DNA of 64,000 bases from UBA5486 sp036744795 (GCA_036744795.1 DAIOHK010000011.1:1-64000), one strand, 5' to 3'. Shown: positions 9,093 to 17,939, counted from the first letter of the stretch. Notes: a model not told the origin generated them from the letters alone. Program-made: numbers and translations.

Positions 9093-11732
9093 TTACTTTT
9101 CTTTCAAAATAACAACGGTTAATGGATCAATTTTTATCATATTCGCCTTTATCCTAACTCCTGAAGCTTTAGATACCGGTGTTACGCCTGCCTCATCCGC
9201 ATCAACAAGAACTACTGCCCCTCTTAAATCCATATCTAACCTAAGCTTTCGCCGCCGGCTGTCGGCATTAATAAAAACATAGTAGGTCTCACCAGTAGTT
9301 GCCTGACAGCTATACGCAATAACTAAATCTATTGACTGTAGATCTGGGCTTTTAATTAATTTTACATTTTCTTTAACTAAGCTCTCACTGCCTAGCCGAA
9401 AGGCATCAGTCGATCTGCGTAAGGCAATCAGGCCTTTGGTAAATTCCATGGTCTGCCGGTGAATACCATTTGTTGTCACTTTACCCCAATCAAACATATT
9501 AATCGCATCCGAGGAATCGTAGGAATCATGAATAAAGTACGGGTATTTAAATCCATCTACCCTAGTGTATTTGTCTTCAGGTTTCCCCTCCGTCTGCCAC
9601 TGCTTTGTCCTCCCATACTCCTGTCCGGCATGTAAAAATGCTATCCCCTGACTGGTTAGGACAATAGCATTACCAAGACGAATTCTTTTCTGAATTTCAA
9701 TCTGATTCTTTTTAACGGAAGGATCTTTTTTAATCGAATAAGCGATCACATCATGTAAGGTCAAATTATCGTGGGCAGCAATATATTGAACAACATCCCC
9801 CGGATTATCTGCAGTCATATTCCCCGGTTTCCCTGTTATATTGCTGAATATTTTCAGGATACTTCTTTTACCGCCGGTAATGAAGCGAGGCTCTCCTTCG
9901 CAGCCAAAACCTGATTTAATCTCATTTCTTAACTCATCAGAGAAGCAGGCAACAGTATCGGTTTTTCCCATCCACGCTTGATCTGCAGCAACTCTTGGGT
10001 CACCATCATCTCCGACATACGTGATCCAACCTTCCCCTATCATCACGATATTTGGATTTAAATTTTTGGCGGCATCATACGCCATTTGTATTGTATCTGC
10101 ATCCAAATCACCCATCAGGTCAAACCTGAATCCATCGACTTTGTATTCATCAACCCAATACGTGATGGAATCAATAATCAGCTTTCTTGTCATCGCATGG
10201 GTAGAACCAAGCCTTCCCCCACCATAGCTACTCTTAGGTTTCCCTTCAGCATCCATGAAATGATAGTAGCACGGAAGAATATCCTCAAAGATCTCCATCT
10301 TGGCGGTATGATTATAGACCACATCAAGAATTACACCCATCCCTCTTTTATGAATTTCATTAATCAACTCTTTCAGTTCAGCAATCCTTAATTGAGGATC
10401 TGTCGGATCTTCGGAATACATTCCTTCTGGAGTAAAGTAGTTATGGGGGTCATATCCCCAGTTATAATTGTTGTTTTGGGCTGAATACTCTAACTCTCTT
10501 TTCTGGTTTTCAAGCTCATTACCATAGTAATAACTTAAAACCGGAAGAAGTTGGATATGCGTAACCCCCAAGTTTTTTACGTAATCCAGTTTTTCAATAA
10601 ATGCCTTGTAAGTGCCAAACTGTGTCTTAGTCTCAAGGGTTGGATCCGAAGTAAAATCCCGGACATGAATTTCCCAAATAATAGCATCTGTTTTCTTTTC
10701 AAAATCTCTGATCTTAGCAAAATTAAGTTCTGGCCCAACTAATGCAGGATCAACAATTGCTCCTTTACCCACCAGATCCTTAGAATCATTCGTAAAGGCG
10801 CCCATTGATTTTGCATAGGGATCTAGGATCGTTTTAACTTCTTCACCACTAACCACCTGGTACTGATAGAATCGACCAAGCCAATCACCCGCTAGTTCCA
10901 GTTCCCAAAGACCTTTATCTTTTTTCTCCATTTCTTGAGTCTCATAAGGTTTTTCATCATCCCAATTTTTAAATAAGATTAATTTGACAGAGGAAGCCAA
11001 TGGCGCCCAAAGTTTGAAAGTAGTCTTATTTTTTTGATAAATTGCTCCTAATTCTCCATCATAAGCATATTCCTGATCAATTACTTCCCACGATAGAGAG
11101 GTGAACCCAACCATACTGCCACACTCCACTTTATATGTTTTGTTATAATCAAGTTCTTTTTGAAGAGTTATACTATATATTGGCGCTTTTGACATATCCA
11201 ATTCCGCCAAGGGAATATATTTATATCCATCCCGTATAAAGATTGGCGCTTCAATCGGTGCTCTAAATTCAATCAACAAGTTTTTTCTCCCCTGAATAAT
11301 AGCTCTAACAACTTTATTGCCAGCAAATTTCATTGCTTCCGCCTTGCTTAAATAAGCTTTGGCATCACCCGAAACCGCCCATATTTCTCTGTTTTGATCC
11401 GGATCAGGATATGACCGGTCTGGATCCGGATCCTTATTATCACCCTGATGGATAATGAAGTTTAAATCGCCCACGCCTTCATTATAAGGAATGTCCCAGT
11501 AAGCCCCATACTCATCAGAACCAGTAATGCCTACTGCTACGCCCCAGTCTACCGGTGGCCCAGCGTAACCTTTACCCCATAGATGTAAACCCCATCCCTC
11601 ATATTGATGATCAAAACGAAAGTAATGAAGTCTAACATATCCGGCAGGAACTTCTCCTGCCTTAGAACCAAAGCAAAAGATAAATAATAGGGTAGCAGTT
11701 AGCAAAAGAATAAACATCATTTGTCTTCTCAT
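9093..11732 (-). CDS. pulA: Type I pullulanase, GH13
   Basis: This 879-residue exported debranching enzyme cleaves alpha-1,6 bonds in pullulan and branched dextrins. After a signal peptide (about 1-26) comes a CBM41-like starch-binding domain (about 27-130, LHYFRFDHQYEGWGLHLWG), a linker, a CBM48 domain (about 225-310, FKLWAPLASSVKLILF) and the GH13 barrel. The pullulanase signature YNWGYDPHNY lies near residue 425. Catalytic regions follow: DVVYNH, DGFRFDLMGD (nucleophile Asp), IGEGWI (acid/base Glu) and AAHDNLTLHD. An ATG start follows GAGGAGG. It is the first gene of the starch locus and lies directly downstream of a LacI-type operator, so it is likely sugar-regulated. Confidence 0.95.
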   Translation of the reverse strand: MRRQMMFILLLTATLLFIFCFGSKAGEVPAGYVRLHYFRFDHQYEGWGLHLWGKGYAGPPVDWGVAVGITGSDEYGAYWDIPYNEGVGDLNFIIHQGDNKDPDPDRSYPDPDQNREIWAVSGDAKAYLSKAEAMKFAGNKVVRAIIQGRKNLLIEFRAPIEAPIFIRDGYKYIPLAELDMSKAPIYSITLQKELDYNKTYKVECGSMVGFTSLSWEVIDQEYAYDGELGAIYQKNKTTFKLWAPLASSVKLILFKNWDDEKPYETQEMEKKDKGLWELELAGDWLGRFYQYQVVSGEEVKTILDPYAKSMGAFTNDSKDLVGKGAIVDPALVGPELNFAKIRDFEKKTDAIIWEIHVRDFTSDPTLETKTQFGTYKAFIEKLDYVKNLGVTHIQLLPVLSYYYGNELENQKRELEYSAQNNNYNWGYDPHNYFTPEGMYSEDPTDPQLRIAELKELINEIHKRGMGVILDVVYNHTAKMEIFEDILPCYYHFMDAEGKPKSSYGGGRLGSTHAMTRKLIIDSITYWVDEYKVDGFRFDLMGDLDADTIQMAYDAAKNLNPNIVMIGEGWITYVGDDGDPRVAADQAWMGKTDTVACFSDELRNEIKSGFGCEGEPRFITGGKRSILKIFSNITGKPGNMTADNPGDVVQYIAAHDNLTLHDVIAYSIKKDPSVKKNQIEIQKRIRLGNAIVLTSQGIAFLHAGQEYGRTKQWQTEGKPEDKYTRVDGFKYPYFIHDSYDSSDAINMFDWGKVTTNGIHRQTMEFTKGLIALRRSTDAFRLGSESLVKENVKLIKSPDLQSIDLVIAYSCQATTGETYYVFINADSRRRKLRLDMDLRGAVVLVDADEAGVTPVSKASGVRIKANMIKIDPLTVVILKEK

Positions 11733-11750
11733 TAAAATACCTCCTCGTTA

Positions 11751-11764
11751 TGCAACCGTTTGCA
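11751..11764. promoter_or_regulatory. LacI-family operator-like palindrome upstream of pulA
   Basis: TGCAACCGTTTGCA is an almost perfect palindrome with the central CG and flanking TGCAA/TTGCA typical of maltose-type LacI-family repressors. It lies about 20 bases upstream of the pulA start codon, so binding would act on transcripts entering the operon. The cognate repressor is not encoded in this window. Confidence 0.6.
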
Positions 11765-11880
11765 CATTTAAGCAAAATAAAACAACTATATATCATAACT
11801 AGCTGTAATCTTACTTTGTCGCTTAAAAATATTAGTACTTTACATCTACCAGATCACGCGTAATAAAGCTTTTTTTACTT

Positions 11881-11960
11881 AAGGAATTTCATAATTATTT
11901 TATTTTAGATTTAATCACGATATATTATTAAATAGAACATTGAGATAACTATGCAATTCT
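11881..11960. repeat. Interspersed inverted-terminal repeat, copy A
   Basis: The left end AAGGAATTTCATAATT and the right end ACTATGCAATTCT are imperfect inverted copies of the family ends GGAATTGCATAATT and AATTATGCAATTCC. The interior is AT-rich and noncoding. Confidence 0.5.
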
Positions 11961-12087
11961 CGCAACCGTTCTACCAACTATTTTGTTTCATCAGTTTGAT
12001 TAATCCATAATATTATATTTTTGATTTTTCTTTCAAACTAATAATAATTGTTTTTCGTATTTATTTTTCTATTGAAACTATTTGTTT

Positions 12088-12097
12088 CAAACGTTTG
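12088..12097. promoter_or_regulatory. LacI-family operator-like palindrome
   Basis: CAAACGTTTG is a perfect palindrome with a central CG, resembling the core of the operator upstream of pulA. It is about 355 bases from the pulA start and could cooperate by looping; that is inference. Confidence 0.35.
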
Positions 12098-12312
12098 TAC
12101 AATATTCGGTAAATTACTTACCAATATTTACTATTATTATAACCCCGTTTTAACTTATTGTCAAAATATATTTTACATATATTTACGATTACTCTTATAT
12201 GACCAGCTAAATACTGTTATTTATTGTTAATTATATTTTTAATAAAAGCCTTGCTTACCTTTAAACTGTTTCCAATTTGTTAATGTCTTACACTGCTTAT
12301 CAAGAATTTAAT

Positions 12313-12324
12313 GAAAACGTTTTC
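12313..12324. promoter_or_regulatory. cre-like palindrome
   Basis: GAAAACGTTTTC is a perfect palindrome; with its flanking T it closely matches the CcpA-type cre consensus (TGWAANCGNTNWCA, one mismatch at the end). It lies between the methyltransferase stop and the starch-locus upstream region. Confidence 0.4.
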
Positions 12325-12376
12325 CTTATCAATCAAATATGCTACTTTATCAAAATTTATTTTATCCATTTTCTTA

Positions 12377-13195
12377 TTAATTTTTACGGAAAATCATAAT
12401 ATTTTGATGCGTAATATTGGGAACAAAACATTTATTAATAGCATAAGGGCGTAAAGGTCTTTGTGTAGCCTGGTTCCACCATATTCGCATACCTTTCCAC
12501 ATAAATCCAGTTTTTCGTATTACCTCCGCAACTTTTATACTTAATGGGAAATACTCACCATTGATATAACGGTCCCCGATCAAAATTACCAGGTACCGAC
12601 GGGGAGCCAGAATTCTATAGGCTTCCTGGGCAAAATTTGCTATTTTTTCTAGATATTCAGAAAAACTCTCTGCATTACCTAGATCCTTTTTTTCCCCTGG
12701 ATTGTACATTGAAAAATTAGTCTCCTGTGTAAAACCAACCCGGTGTTGACAGCCATACGGTGGATCAGTAATAACTGCCTTTATGCCATTTGTGGGAATT
12801 TTTTGTAACTCTTGAAGGCAATCGCCATGAATCATGGTTCCCTCTATTTTTCTACCCTTTTGGTTTTGAATAAATCCTTTTTCTCCTACTGTAAAAGAGT
12901 TCTGTATCTCTCTGAAAATCTTAATCCATTCTAAATTTAGCTCAATTCCAACGCCTTTTCGTCCAACTAAAGCTGCTCCTAATAAGGTACTACCTACACC
13001 AGCAAAAGGATCCAGTACTAATTCATCTTGTTTGGTGAAAAAAGTAATTATCTCTGCCATTAACTCGGGCGGCTTGATTGCTCCATGCTTTTTTCGGAGT
13101 CGATGAGTAGGATCCGGCGGGTAATTAGTAGGATAAATAGTATTTGTCCAGTAAAGCCATTCTGATCCGGATAAATCATTTAAAGGGTTTCCCAC
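12377..13195 (-). CDS. Orphan DNA methyltransferase (N4-cytosine or N6-adenine), permuted motif order
   Basis: This 272-residue protein is a SAM-dependent amino-methyltransferase. The SAM-binding region (KPPELMAEII, then VLDPFAGVGST at about residue 65, then GVGIELN) comes first, and the catalytic DPPYG motif IV comes later (about residue 145). The common N6/N4 methylase family has DPPY first and the SAM motif at the C-terminus, so this is the circularly permuted order. No restriction enzyme is next to it, so it is probably a solitary methylase or one that acts on a special target. The start is GTG seven bases after GGAGG. Target sequence and base cannot be read from the gene. Confidence 0.8.
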   Translation of the reverse strand: MGNPLNDLSGSEWLYWTNTIYPTNYPPDPTHRLRKKHGAIKPPELMAEIITFFTKQDELVLDPFAGVGSTLLGAALVGRKGVGIELNLEWIKIFREIQNSFTVGEKGFIQNQKGRKIEGTMIHGDCLQELQKIPTNGIKAVITDPPYGCQHRVGFTQETNFSMYNPGEKKDLGNAESFSEYLEKIANFAQEAYRILAPRRYLVILIGDRYINGEYFPLSIKVAEVIRKTGFMWKGMRIWWNQATQRPLRPYAINKCFVPNITHQNIMIFRKN

Positions 13196-13478
13196 AGTTT
13201 TTCCTCCATTTAACTCTCTTTGAAATTTCCTCCCTTACTAAGATTTACTCAACATAGGACTTATTATGCACAAAACCCTAGATTTAATGTTACACTAGTA
13301 GCTTATGGTTAGCTCTATGCCATTATAGTCGCTTGTCAGTCATTTGCGATTTGAATGTCAGCCTTTGTAAGCTACGAACAAACCTTCAAAACTAATTATG
13401 CAATTCCCTTAATAAAAAATTACCTCCCTCTCTGCGGATGGAAGGTAATTTTGTTTCTATCTTTAGTGCAATTAACTC
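13196..13478. other. Intergenic region with repeat fragments and a terminator
   Basis: No gene is seen. An interspersed-repeat right end (TAATTATGCAATTCCC) lies at 13393-13408. A block at about 13329-13380 contains GTCAGCCTTTGTAAG, which recurs at 43661-43675 with one change. A terminator hairpin lies at 13416-13452. Confidence 0.5.
13416..13452 (-). terminator. Terminator downstream of the LptD-like gene
   Basis: Arms AAAATTACCTCCC and GGAAGGTAATTTT pair with one mismatch, and the arm itself provides a T-run on the minus strand. It follows the stop at 13479 by about 27 bases. Confidence 0.65.
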
Positions 13479-14771
13479 TTACCATTTAAACCCTAAATTA
13501 AACAGTATACTTTTTCCTACAAAATCATATCCTAGTCCTGCCTTAAAGCAATGAAGATCTTTTACCAAACTAGCTTTATTAGTTACCCAATGTACCCCTT
13601 CTTCTTTTTTCCAAAAGTTTTTACCCTCTGTTTCTAATTTCCAGGTAGAGGAGAGCTTAAGCCCTCCATTCCAGGTAGTTTCCAAATACCAGCCATTAGG
13701 GCCTTTTCCCCCTAAATCACCCGCTCCATGGAGAATTCCTGTTCCAAGGGAAAAGCCCGGTAGCCACGGGCCGGTAATTCTACCACCATATTCTTCCCTA
13801 ACCAAAGTGTCAGTTTGGTTTTTAACAAAACTAGAAGAAAATAAGATTTCTCCTTTTGTTCCCGCAAATAGTGGAGTCTTTATTTTAAAGGAATCAGTTC
13901 CTGTTAGTGAACTACTCCAGCTTCTTTCTGCCGTAGCTGTAAACTCTGCCCAGGGAAGTTTATAGCTGAGACCGCCATTTCCGGTAAACTTTTTCCATGG
14001 TTCCCATTTAAGTTCTGTACTTAAAAGTAAGTCCTTATTAAGAGACCAATTTAAGCCTCCTTGTAAACTAAGCCAATTTTTAGTGCCCGCACCTACCCCA
14101 TAGTATAGGTTGGAATGCTCGTTTGGTTTATGATCCAGCCTTCCATAAAGGTATAAACCTCGGCTATTATTAAATCCTGCTTCCACCTTTGGCCAGCTTT
14201 CTAAATTATCTGTAGGAATAGTTAAAGGCGGAAGCGGCAGCACCGGAAGGTTCTTTATATATAGCCAGGCTCCTCGTATCTTCGCTCGCTCTTCAAACAA
14301 ATCGACCTTTTTTGCCTTGATTTTAATACATGGTACCAAAAGATCGCATCTAGTAAAATCTGACTCTTCAAGAAAAAAACGTTCTCCATCAATTTTTCCT
14401 TTAGAACTGGAAACTAGGATCTTCCCAGTTAAACCTTTAAGCGAGGTAATCTCGCCCTCCCCGCTCTTAAAAGAAAACTCTACTTTTTCGCCCTCCCAAG
14501 TACCAGAAGGAGTAATTAATCGCACTCCCTCTTCAGCTTTTATTAATTCTTGCTTTTGATCATAAATAACTTTTTCTGCAGTAAGCAAAAATTTATCTTT
14601 CTTAAAAAAAACTCCACCGCTGGCTATGTAGATCCGTTGGTTCGGATCAAATTCCACCATTGGTGCATCAATCTCTACTTGCTCATTCTGGGCGCTAACC
14701 GGAAATGCCAGACATATAGTTAAGATAATAGTTAAGATAATTGCCTTATATATCCTGAATTCAATTCTCAT
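13479..14771 (-). CDS. LptD/OstA-like outer-membrane assembly protein, short form
   Basis: This 430-residue exported protein has a signal peptide (about 1-27). Residues about 30-130 have the OstA/LptA-type repeated beta strands (VEIDAPMVEFDPNQRIYIASGGV, a typical jellyroll start). The family's TRCDLLVPCIKIKAKKVDL-like segment at about 155-175 (compare the LptD motif with Cys-x-n-Pro) and LPPLTIPTDN follow, then a strand-rich region ending FNLGFKW with a C-terminal aromatic residue, as in barrels. It is far shorter than proteobacterial LptD (near 780 residues), so either a smaller barrel or a related lipid-transport protein is possible. It is one of the main signs of an outer membrane. Transcribed alone with its own terminator. 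Confidence 0.7.
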   Translation of the reverse strand: MRIEFRIYKAIILTIILTICLAFPVSAQNEQVEIDAPMVEFDPNQRIYIASGGVFFKKDKFLLTAEKVIYDQKQELIKAEEGVRLITPSGTWEGEKVEFSFKSGEGEITSLKGLTGKILVSSSKGKIDGERFFLEESDFTRCDLLVPCIKIKAKKVDLFEERAKIRGAWLYIKNLPVLPLPPLTIPTDNLESWPKVEAGFNNSRGLYLYGRLDHKPNEHSNLYYGVGAGTKNWLSLQGGLNWSLNKDLLLSTELKWEPWKKFTGNGGLSYKLPWAEFTATAERSWSSSLTGTDSFKIKTPLFAGTKGEILFSSSFVKNQTDTLVREEYGGRITGPWLPGFSLGTGILHGAGDLGGKGPNGWYLETTWNGGLKLSSTWKLETEGKNFWKKEEGVHWVTNKASLVKDLHCFKAGLGYDFVGKSILFNLGFKW

Positions 14772-14857
14772 AAACTTACTCTACCCTTTCTCCCGCCAGT
14801 TTACAAATCCTACGGATAAAGTTTTTTTCGCGTTTACTCTCTAAAACCCTTTTCAAT

Positions 14858-14898
14858 AATGGAATAATATTATGTCAGTAATGTTGTATTATTCCATT
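14858..14898 (-). other. Inverted repeat overlapping the end of the peptide-binding protein gene
   Basis: AATGGAATAATA and TATTATTCCATT are perfect 12-base inverted arms, one of which includes the last codons and stop of the gene. There is no strong T-run after it, so it may be a processing or stabilising hairpin rather than a classical terminator. Confidence 0.5.
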
Positions 14899-16487
14899 TT
14901 ACGTGCCTTCCGAAAGATCGGATAACCATGCGGCGAATAAAACAAATCCGTAAGCTTTGAAGAAACAAGATAGGGTTTCACATTAAAATAAAGGGGGATT
15001 ATTGGCAAATCTGACATAAGTTTTTCCTCTAATAAGTGATAGATCTTGTATCTGCTCACATGATCCATCCTTTCCCAAGCTACTGAGAGCCAATAATCAT
15101 AATCAGAATTCCTATAATTGGCAAAATTCTCTGGGGCTTCCGAATGAAAAAGGTTTAAAAAGGTCATTGGGTCCGGATAATCACCTGTCCACCCTTGTCT
15201 TGCTGTATAAAACCTTCCAGTAGAAGCCATCTCCATAAATTCACTATAACTGACTGCATTAATCTTGACCTTAAGGCCAAGATTAATCTCCCACATTTCT
15301 ACGATGGTCTTTGCCATCTCCAAAGGGACCACATTATCCACGACTAAAATTTCCATTTCAGGATAGCCATCTTCATTTGGGTATCCTGCACCATATAAAA
15401 GTTCTAAACATTTTTTACCATCTGCTAAGCCAACTAAATCGCCACCAGTTTCGCGAAAATCGAAACCATTTGTACTCCTGCTATCATAAATTCCAGGAGG
15501 AATTAAACCTGTCGCGGGGATCCCTCTAAATCCTAAAGTTCTGGCCACAAGAAGATCACGATTAATTGCCAGGGAAAGTGCTTTCCGGAAAGCAAGTTTG
15601 TTTAGTGGAGGCCTTCTGGTATTCAGATAGAGAAAACCAGTACCCATAGTAGAAGCCTGGACTAACTCTGAAGCATACTGGGGATAAACCGTAAAGGGCG
15701 GTTCTTCTAATAAATCAATCATCCCGGCAGTATAAAGAGTAACGCCAGTATTAGGAGGAAGAAAAGTTACTTGAATCTGACTGATATTTCCCCTTTCGCC
15801 CCGATAAAACTCATTAGCAACTAAAATTGCGTGATTCCTAGGTTCCCATTCTTTAATCCGGAAAGCACCATTACTACAGAAACCGGGGGAATAAGCCAAA
15901 TTCTTATCTCTAGCAAACTTCATGTGGACCGGGAGAAACGCCGGAAAAGTTAATAGGTTTAAAAAATAACTACATGGCTTCTCCAAATCTACCTGTAAAA
16001 CCTTATCATTTAAGGCTTTTACTCCAATTTCATCCTGGTTTCCAAGTTTTCCATTCCGATACGCGGCAACATTTTTTATCACATCTAATAAAAAACGGGA
16101 TGAACTCTCATATTCTGTGGAAAGTATTCTTTTCCAGGAAAATTCAAAATCAGAAGCAGTCACCCGATCTCCATTCGACCAGTATGCTTCAGCCAAATGA
16201 AAAGTATATCGTTTACCATCTGCAGAAACTTCCCATTTATTAGCCATCCCTGGCGATAATACACCTTTATCCCAAACCACCAAACCTTCGTGGAGATTAT
16301 TTAAAAGTATCTTCTCCGAATCATATAATACGGTTAAAGGATCAAAACTTAATGGATAAGTAGCCAGATTAATTGCCAGGCTTTTCCCCTGCTCTGCAGA
16401 GAGCAGGTTGGTAGGTAATAAAAAAGATAATACTGTTATCATCAGCAAAAAAACAGTGAGCCAAAAGCTTTCAGTTGTTCTTTTCAT
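14889..16487 (-). CDS. Family 5 extracellular solute-binding protein (oligopeptide type)
   Basis: This 532-residue exported protein belongs to the OppA/DppA family that binds peptides or, in some members, other solutes. A hydrophobic signal lies at about 9-30 with cleavage near LSA-EQG and no lipobox, so the mature protein is predicted to be periplasmic. Family landmarks are WSNGDRVTASDFEFSWKRI (about 110), KALSLAINRDLL (about 305), and TGDYPDPMTFLNLF near 440. The ATG at 16487 is chosen because GGGAGA sits nine bases upstream, whereas the ATG five codons earlier overlaps that site. No permease or ATPase genes are adjacent, so partners must lie elsewhere. Substrate is unknown. Confidence 0.88.
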   Translation of the reverse strand: MKRTTESFWLTVFLLMITVLSFLLPTNLLSAEQGKSLAINLATYPLSFDPLTVLYDSEKILLNNLHEGLVVWDKGVLSPGMANKWEVSADGKRYTFHLAEAYWSNGDRVTASDFEFSWKRILSTEYESSSRFLLDVIKNVAAYRNGKLGNQDEIGVKALNDKVLQVDLEKPCSYFLNLLTFPAFLPVHMKFARDKNLAYSPGFCSNGAFRIKEWEPRNHAILVANEFYRGERGNISQIQVTFLPPNTGVTLYTAGMIDLLEEPPFTVYPQYASELVQASTMGTGFLYLNTRRPPLNKLAFRKALSLAINRDLLVARTLGFRGIPATGLIPPGIYDSRSTNGFDFRETGGDLVGLADGKKCLELLYGAGYPNEDGYPEMEILVVDNVVPLEMAKTIVEMWEINLGLKVKINAVSYSEFMEMASTGRFYTARQGWTGDYPDPMTFLNLFHSEAPENFANYRNSDYDYWLSVAWERMDHVSRYKIYHLLEEKLMSDLPIIPLYFNVKPYLVSSKLTDLFYSPHGYPIFRKARKME

Positions 16488-16590
16488 AAAAAGTTCTCCC
16501 ATATACTCTTTTTTTCTATTTTATCAGAGATTTACTTGGAATTGAATAGTAAATCTTTAATCTATCTATTACATAATTTTCTTAGAGGTT

Positions 16591-16744
16591 AAGGAATTGC
16601 ATAATTCAATTATTATAAATTTGGCCATAAAATATGGATACTCCCACTAGTAATTGTTTAATCTTAGACAATTACCTTGAATTAAAGTTAAACACTATAT
16701 ATTATGGTCAAATGGATACCGTTAGGTAATTTTGCAATTCCCTC
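16591..16744. repeat. Interspersed inverted-terminal repeat, copy C (most complete)
   Basis: The element starts AAGGAATTGCATAATT and ends GGTAATTTTGCAATTCCCTC, which are imperfect inverted copies. A second, inner inverted pair TTGGCCATAA and TTATGGTCAA is nested inside, so the whole element can fold back on itself. It has no coding capacity. Confidence 0.65.
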
Positions 16745-16828
16745 AGGTAATATAGTTTATCTTCCGGCCCGCCACCTAGGGCTAGTCTCTTACCTAGGGT
16801 TGTAGAATGTCTTTGGATCTTTGATTTA

Positions 16829-16857
16829 AAAACTGCCGGTCACTTGCCGGCAGTTTT
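16829..16857 (-). terminator. Terminator downstream of the DUF2935 gene
   Basis: Perfect arms AAAACTGCCGG and CCGGCAGTTTT around a seven-base loop, five bases after the stop. The A/T ends on both sides allow termination in both directions. Confidence 0.8.
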
Positions 16858-16861
16858 ACTT

Positions 16862-17728
16862 TTAATTTCCAGGGTTAAGTCTGTTTCCTACAATTCCTAA
16901 GTCTTCTAATGCCATCTGGGCTTCACGTAAGACATGACTTGCTAATAATGGCGAGATCACGCTTAACACTTGACAGGTTTCAATCAGTTGTAAAGCAGTC
17001 TGTTTAAAATCTCTTACCCCTGTCACCGCTTCCTGGACTTCACCATTAAACCGCCGTAACCGAGGAATAACAAATGGTTGTGGTAAGTTTCCGAATCCGG
17101 GTGGCAAGGGATTACCCATTGCATCTGCTGGTAATAAATGATTTTCAAAATCCCTAGGAACGAGCATAGATTGGAGATCAACAGCCTGTAAGCGAAGAGT
17201 TTCTAAACCCTCTGCCATTTTATCTACATTTTCCACCAATATTCTTTCCGAGGGGTCTAACAAATGGGCTATAAACCAGGCATGATCTCCCATGATCCTT
17301 AACCAAAACATCTCTTCTTCCAAGGCAAATTCCGCAAGGGGTGTATTAATTCCATTATTTAATTTCAATAAATTAGCCCGAAAACGAATTGCCTCCCTAC
17401 GGATATGATCAATGAGTAAAGGATAATTAAAGCCCCCAATATTACAAGTAATCATTCGCCTTAATAGATTATTCTTAAAGTTAATAATTTGACCCAAAGC
17501 CTGGATCACTTGATTGTTCAGATTCAAAACAGCTTCTCTAGTTGCTGGAGTCTGGTCCGCCATCGCTTTCAGATTAAGGAACATATTTTCCAATTGCATG
17601 GCTTCATTTATCAATTCCATTTCATTACATGGGAGGCCCTGCCTCATAAAGAGAGCATGTTCCGCCATTATTTGCGTCCAAAAACGGTTTTGCCGGAGCG
17701 ACTCTACTATAAAACATTTATTTTCCAA
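16862..17728 (-). CDS. DUF2935 family protein, two helical repeats
   Basis: This 288-residue cytoplasmic protein is all-helical by appearance and consists of two related halves. The first has FWTQIMAEHALFMRQGL near residue 16 and the second has FWLRIMGDHAWFIAHLLDPSE near residue 142; each carries the conserved H-A-x-F-(M/I) signature of DUF2935, with Glu/His positions that suggest a ferritin-like, metal-binding bundle. The family is common in spore-forming Firmicutes and has no firmly known role. The start is TTG, eight bases after AGGAGG. It is a single-gene unit ended by a strong terminator. Confidence 0.8.
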   Translation of the reverse strand: MENKCFIVESLRQNRFWTQIMAEHALFMRQGLPCNEMELINEAMQLENMFLNLKAMADQTPATREAVLNLNNQVIQALGQIINFKNNLLRRMITCNIGGFNYPLLIDHIRREAIRFRANLLKLNNGINTPLAEFALEEEMFWLRIMGDHAWFIAHLLDPSERILVENVDKMAEGLETLRLQAVDLQSMLVPRDFENHLLPADAMGNPLPPGFGNLPQPFVIPRLRRFNGEVQEAVTGVRDFKQTALQLIETCQVLSVISPLLASHVLREAQMALEDLGIVGNRLNPGN

Positions 17729-17846
17729 GTTATGACCCTCCTTACCTTAATACTAAATACTACTTTATATTATATTTACGATCATAGATCCATGGTGTTA
17801 TATCCATAGCAAAAAAGTCTATTAGCTTGGTTTTTTTCTTAATAAT

Positions 17847-17877
17847 AAAACCCGGGGCAACCCCGGGTATCTTTTTT
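17847..17877 (-). terminator. Terminator downstream of the beta-glucosidase gene
   Basis: A perfect CCCGGGG-CAA-CCCCGGG hairpin (17851-17867) is followed on the minus strand by TTTTATTATT, and on the plus strand by ATCTTTTTT. Confidence 0.75.
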
Positions 17878-17939
17878 AAGCTCCCGATTAATTAAACACC
17901 AAGAACCAACAGAATTAAGATTAAAAAGATTAGGAACTA

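Larger units (their letters stand above)
11733..12376 (-). promoter_or_regulatory. Long AT-rich upstream region of the starch locus
   Basis: This 644-base gap holds no convincing gene; open frames in it are low-complexity AT-rich sequence. It contains three palindromes of the LacI/CcpA-family operator type (listed separately), a weaker related site near 11962 (GCAACCGTTCTAC), and a copy of the interspersed repeat at 11881-11960. Several AT-rich hexamers could serve as a promoter, and none stands out. The operator nearest pulA lies close to the ribosome-binding site, where a bound repressor could block elongation. Confidence 0.55.
16488..16861. other. Intergenic region with a full interspersed repeat and a terminator
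   Basis: No gene is seen. It carries the most complete interspersed repeat at 16591-16744, a short direct repeat ACCTAGGG at about 16773 and 16793, and the terminator at 16829-16857. Confidence 0.5.

Noticed and set aside
12048..12230. Open frame of 60 residues on the plus strand in the starch upstream region
   Set aside because: It is made of AT-rich low-complexity sequence full of Phe, Tyr and Leu, has no ribosome-binding site, and lies over palindromes.
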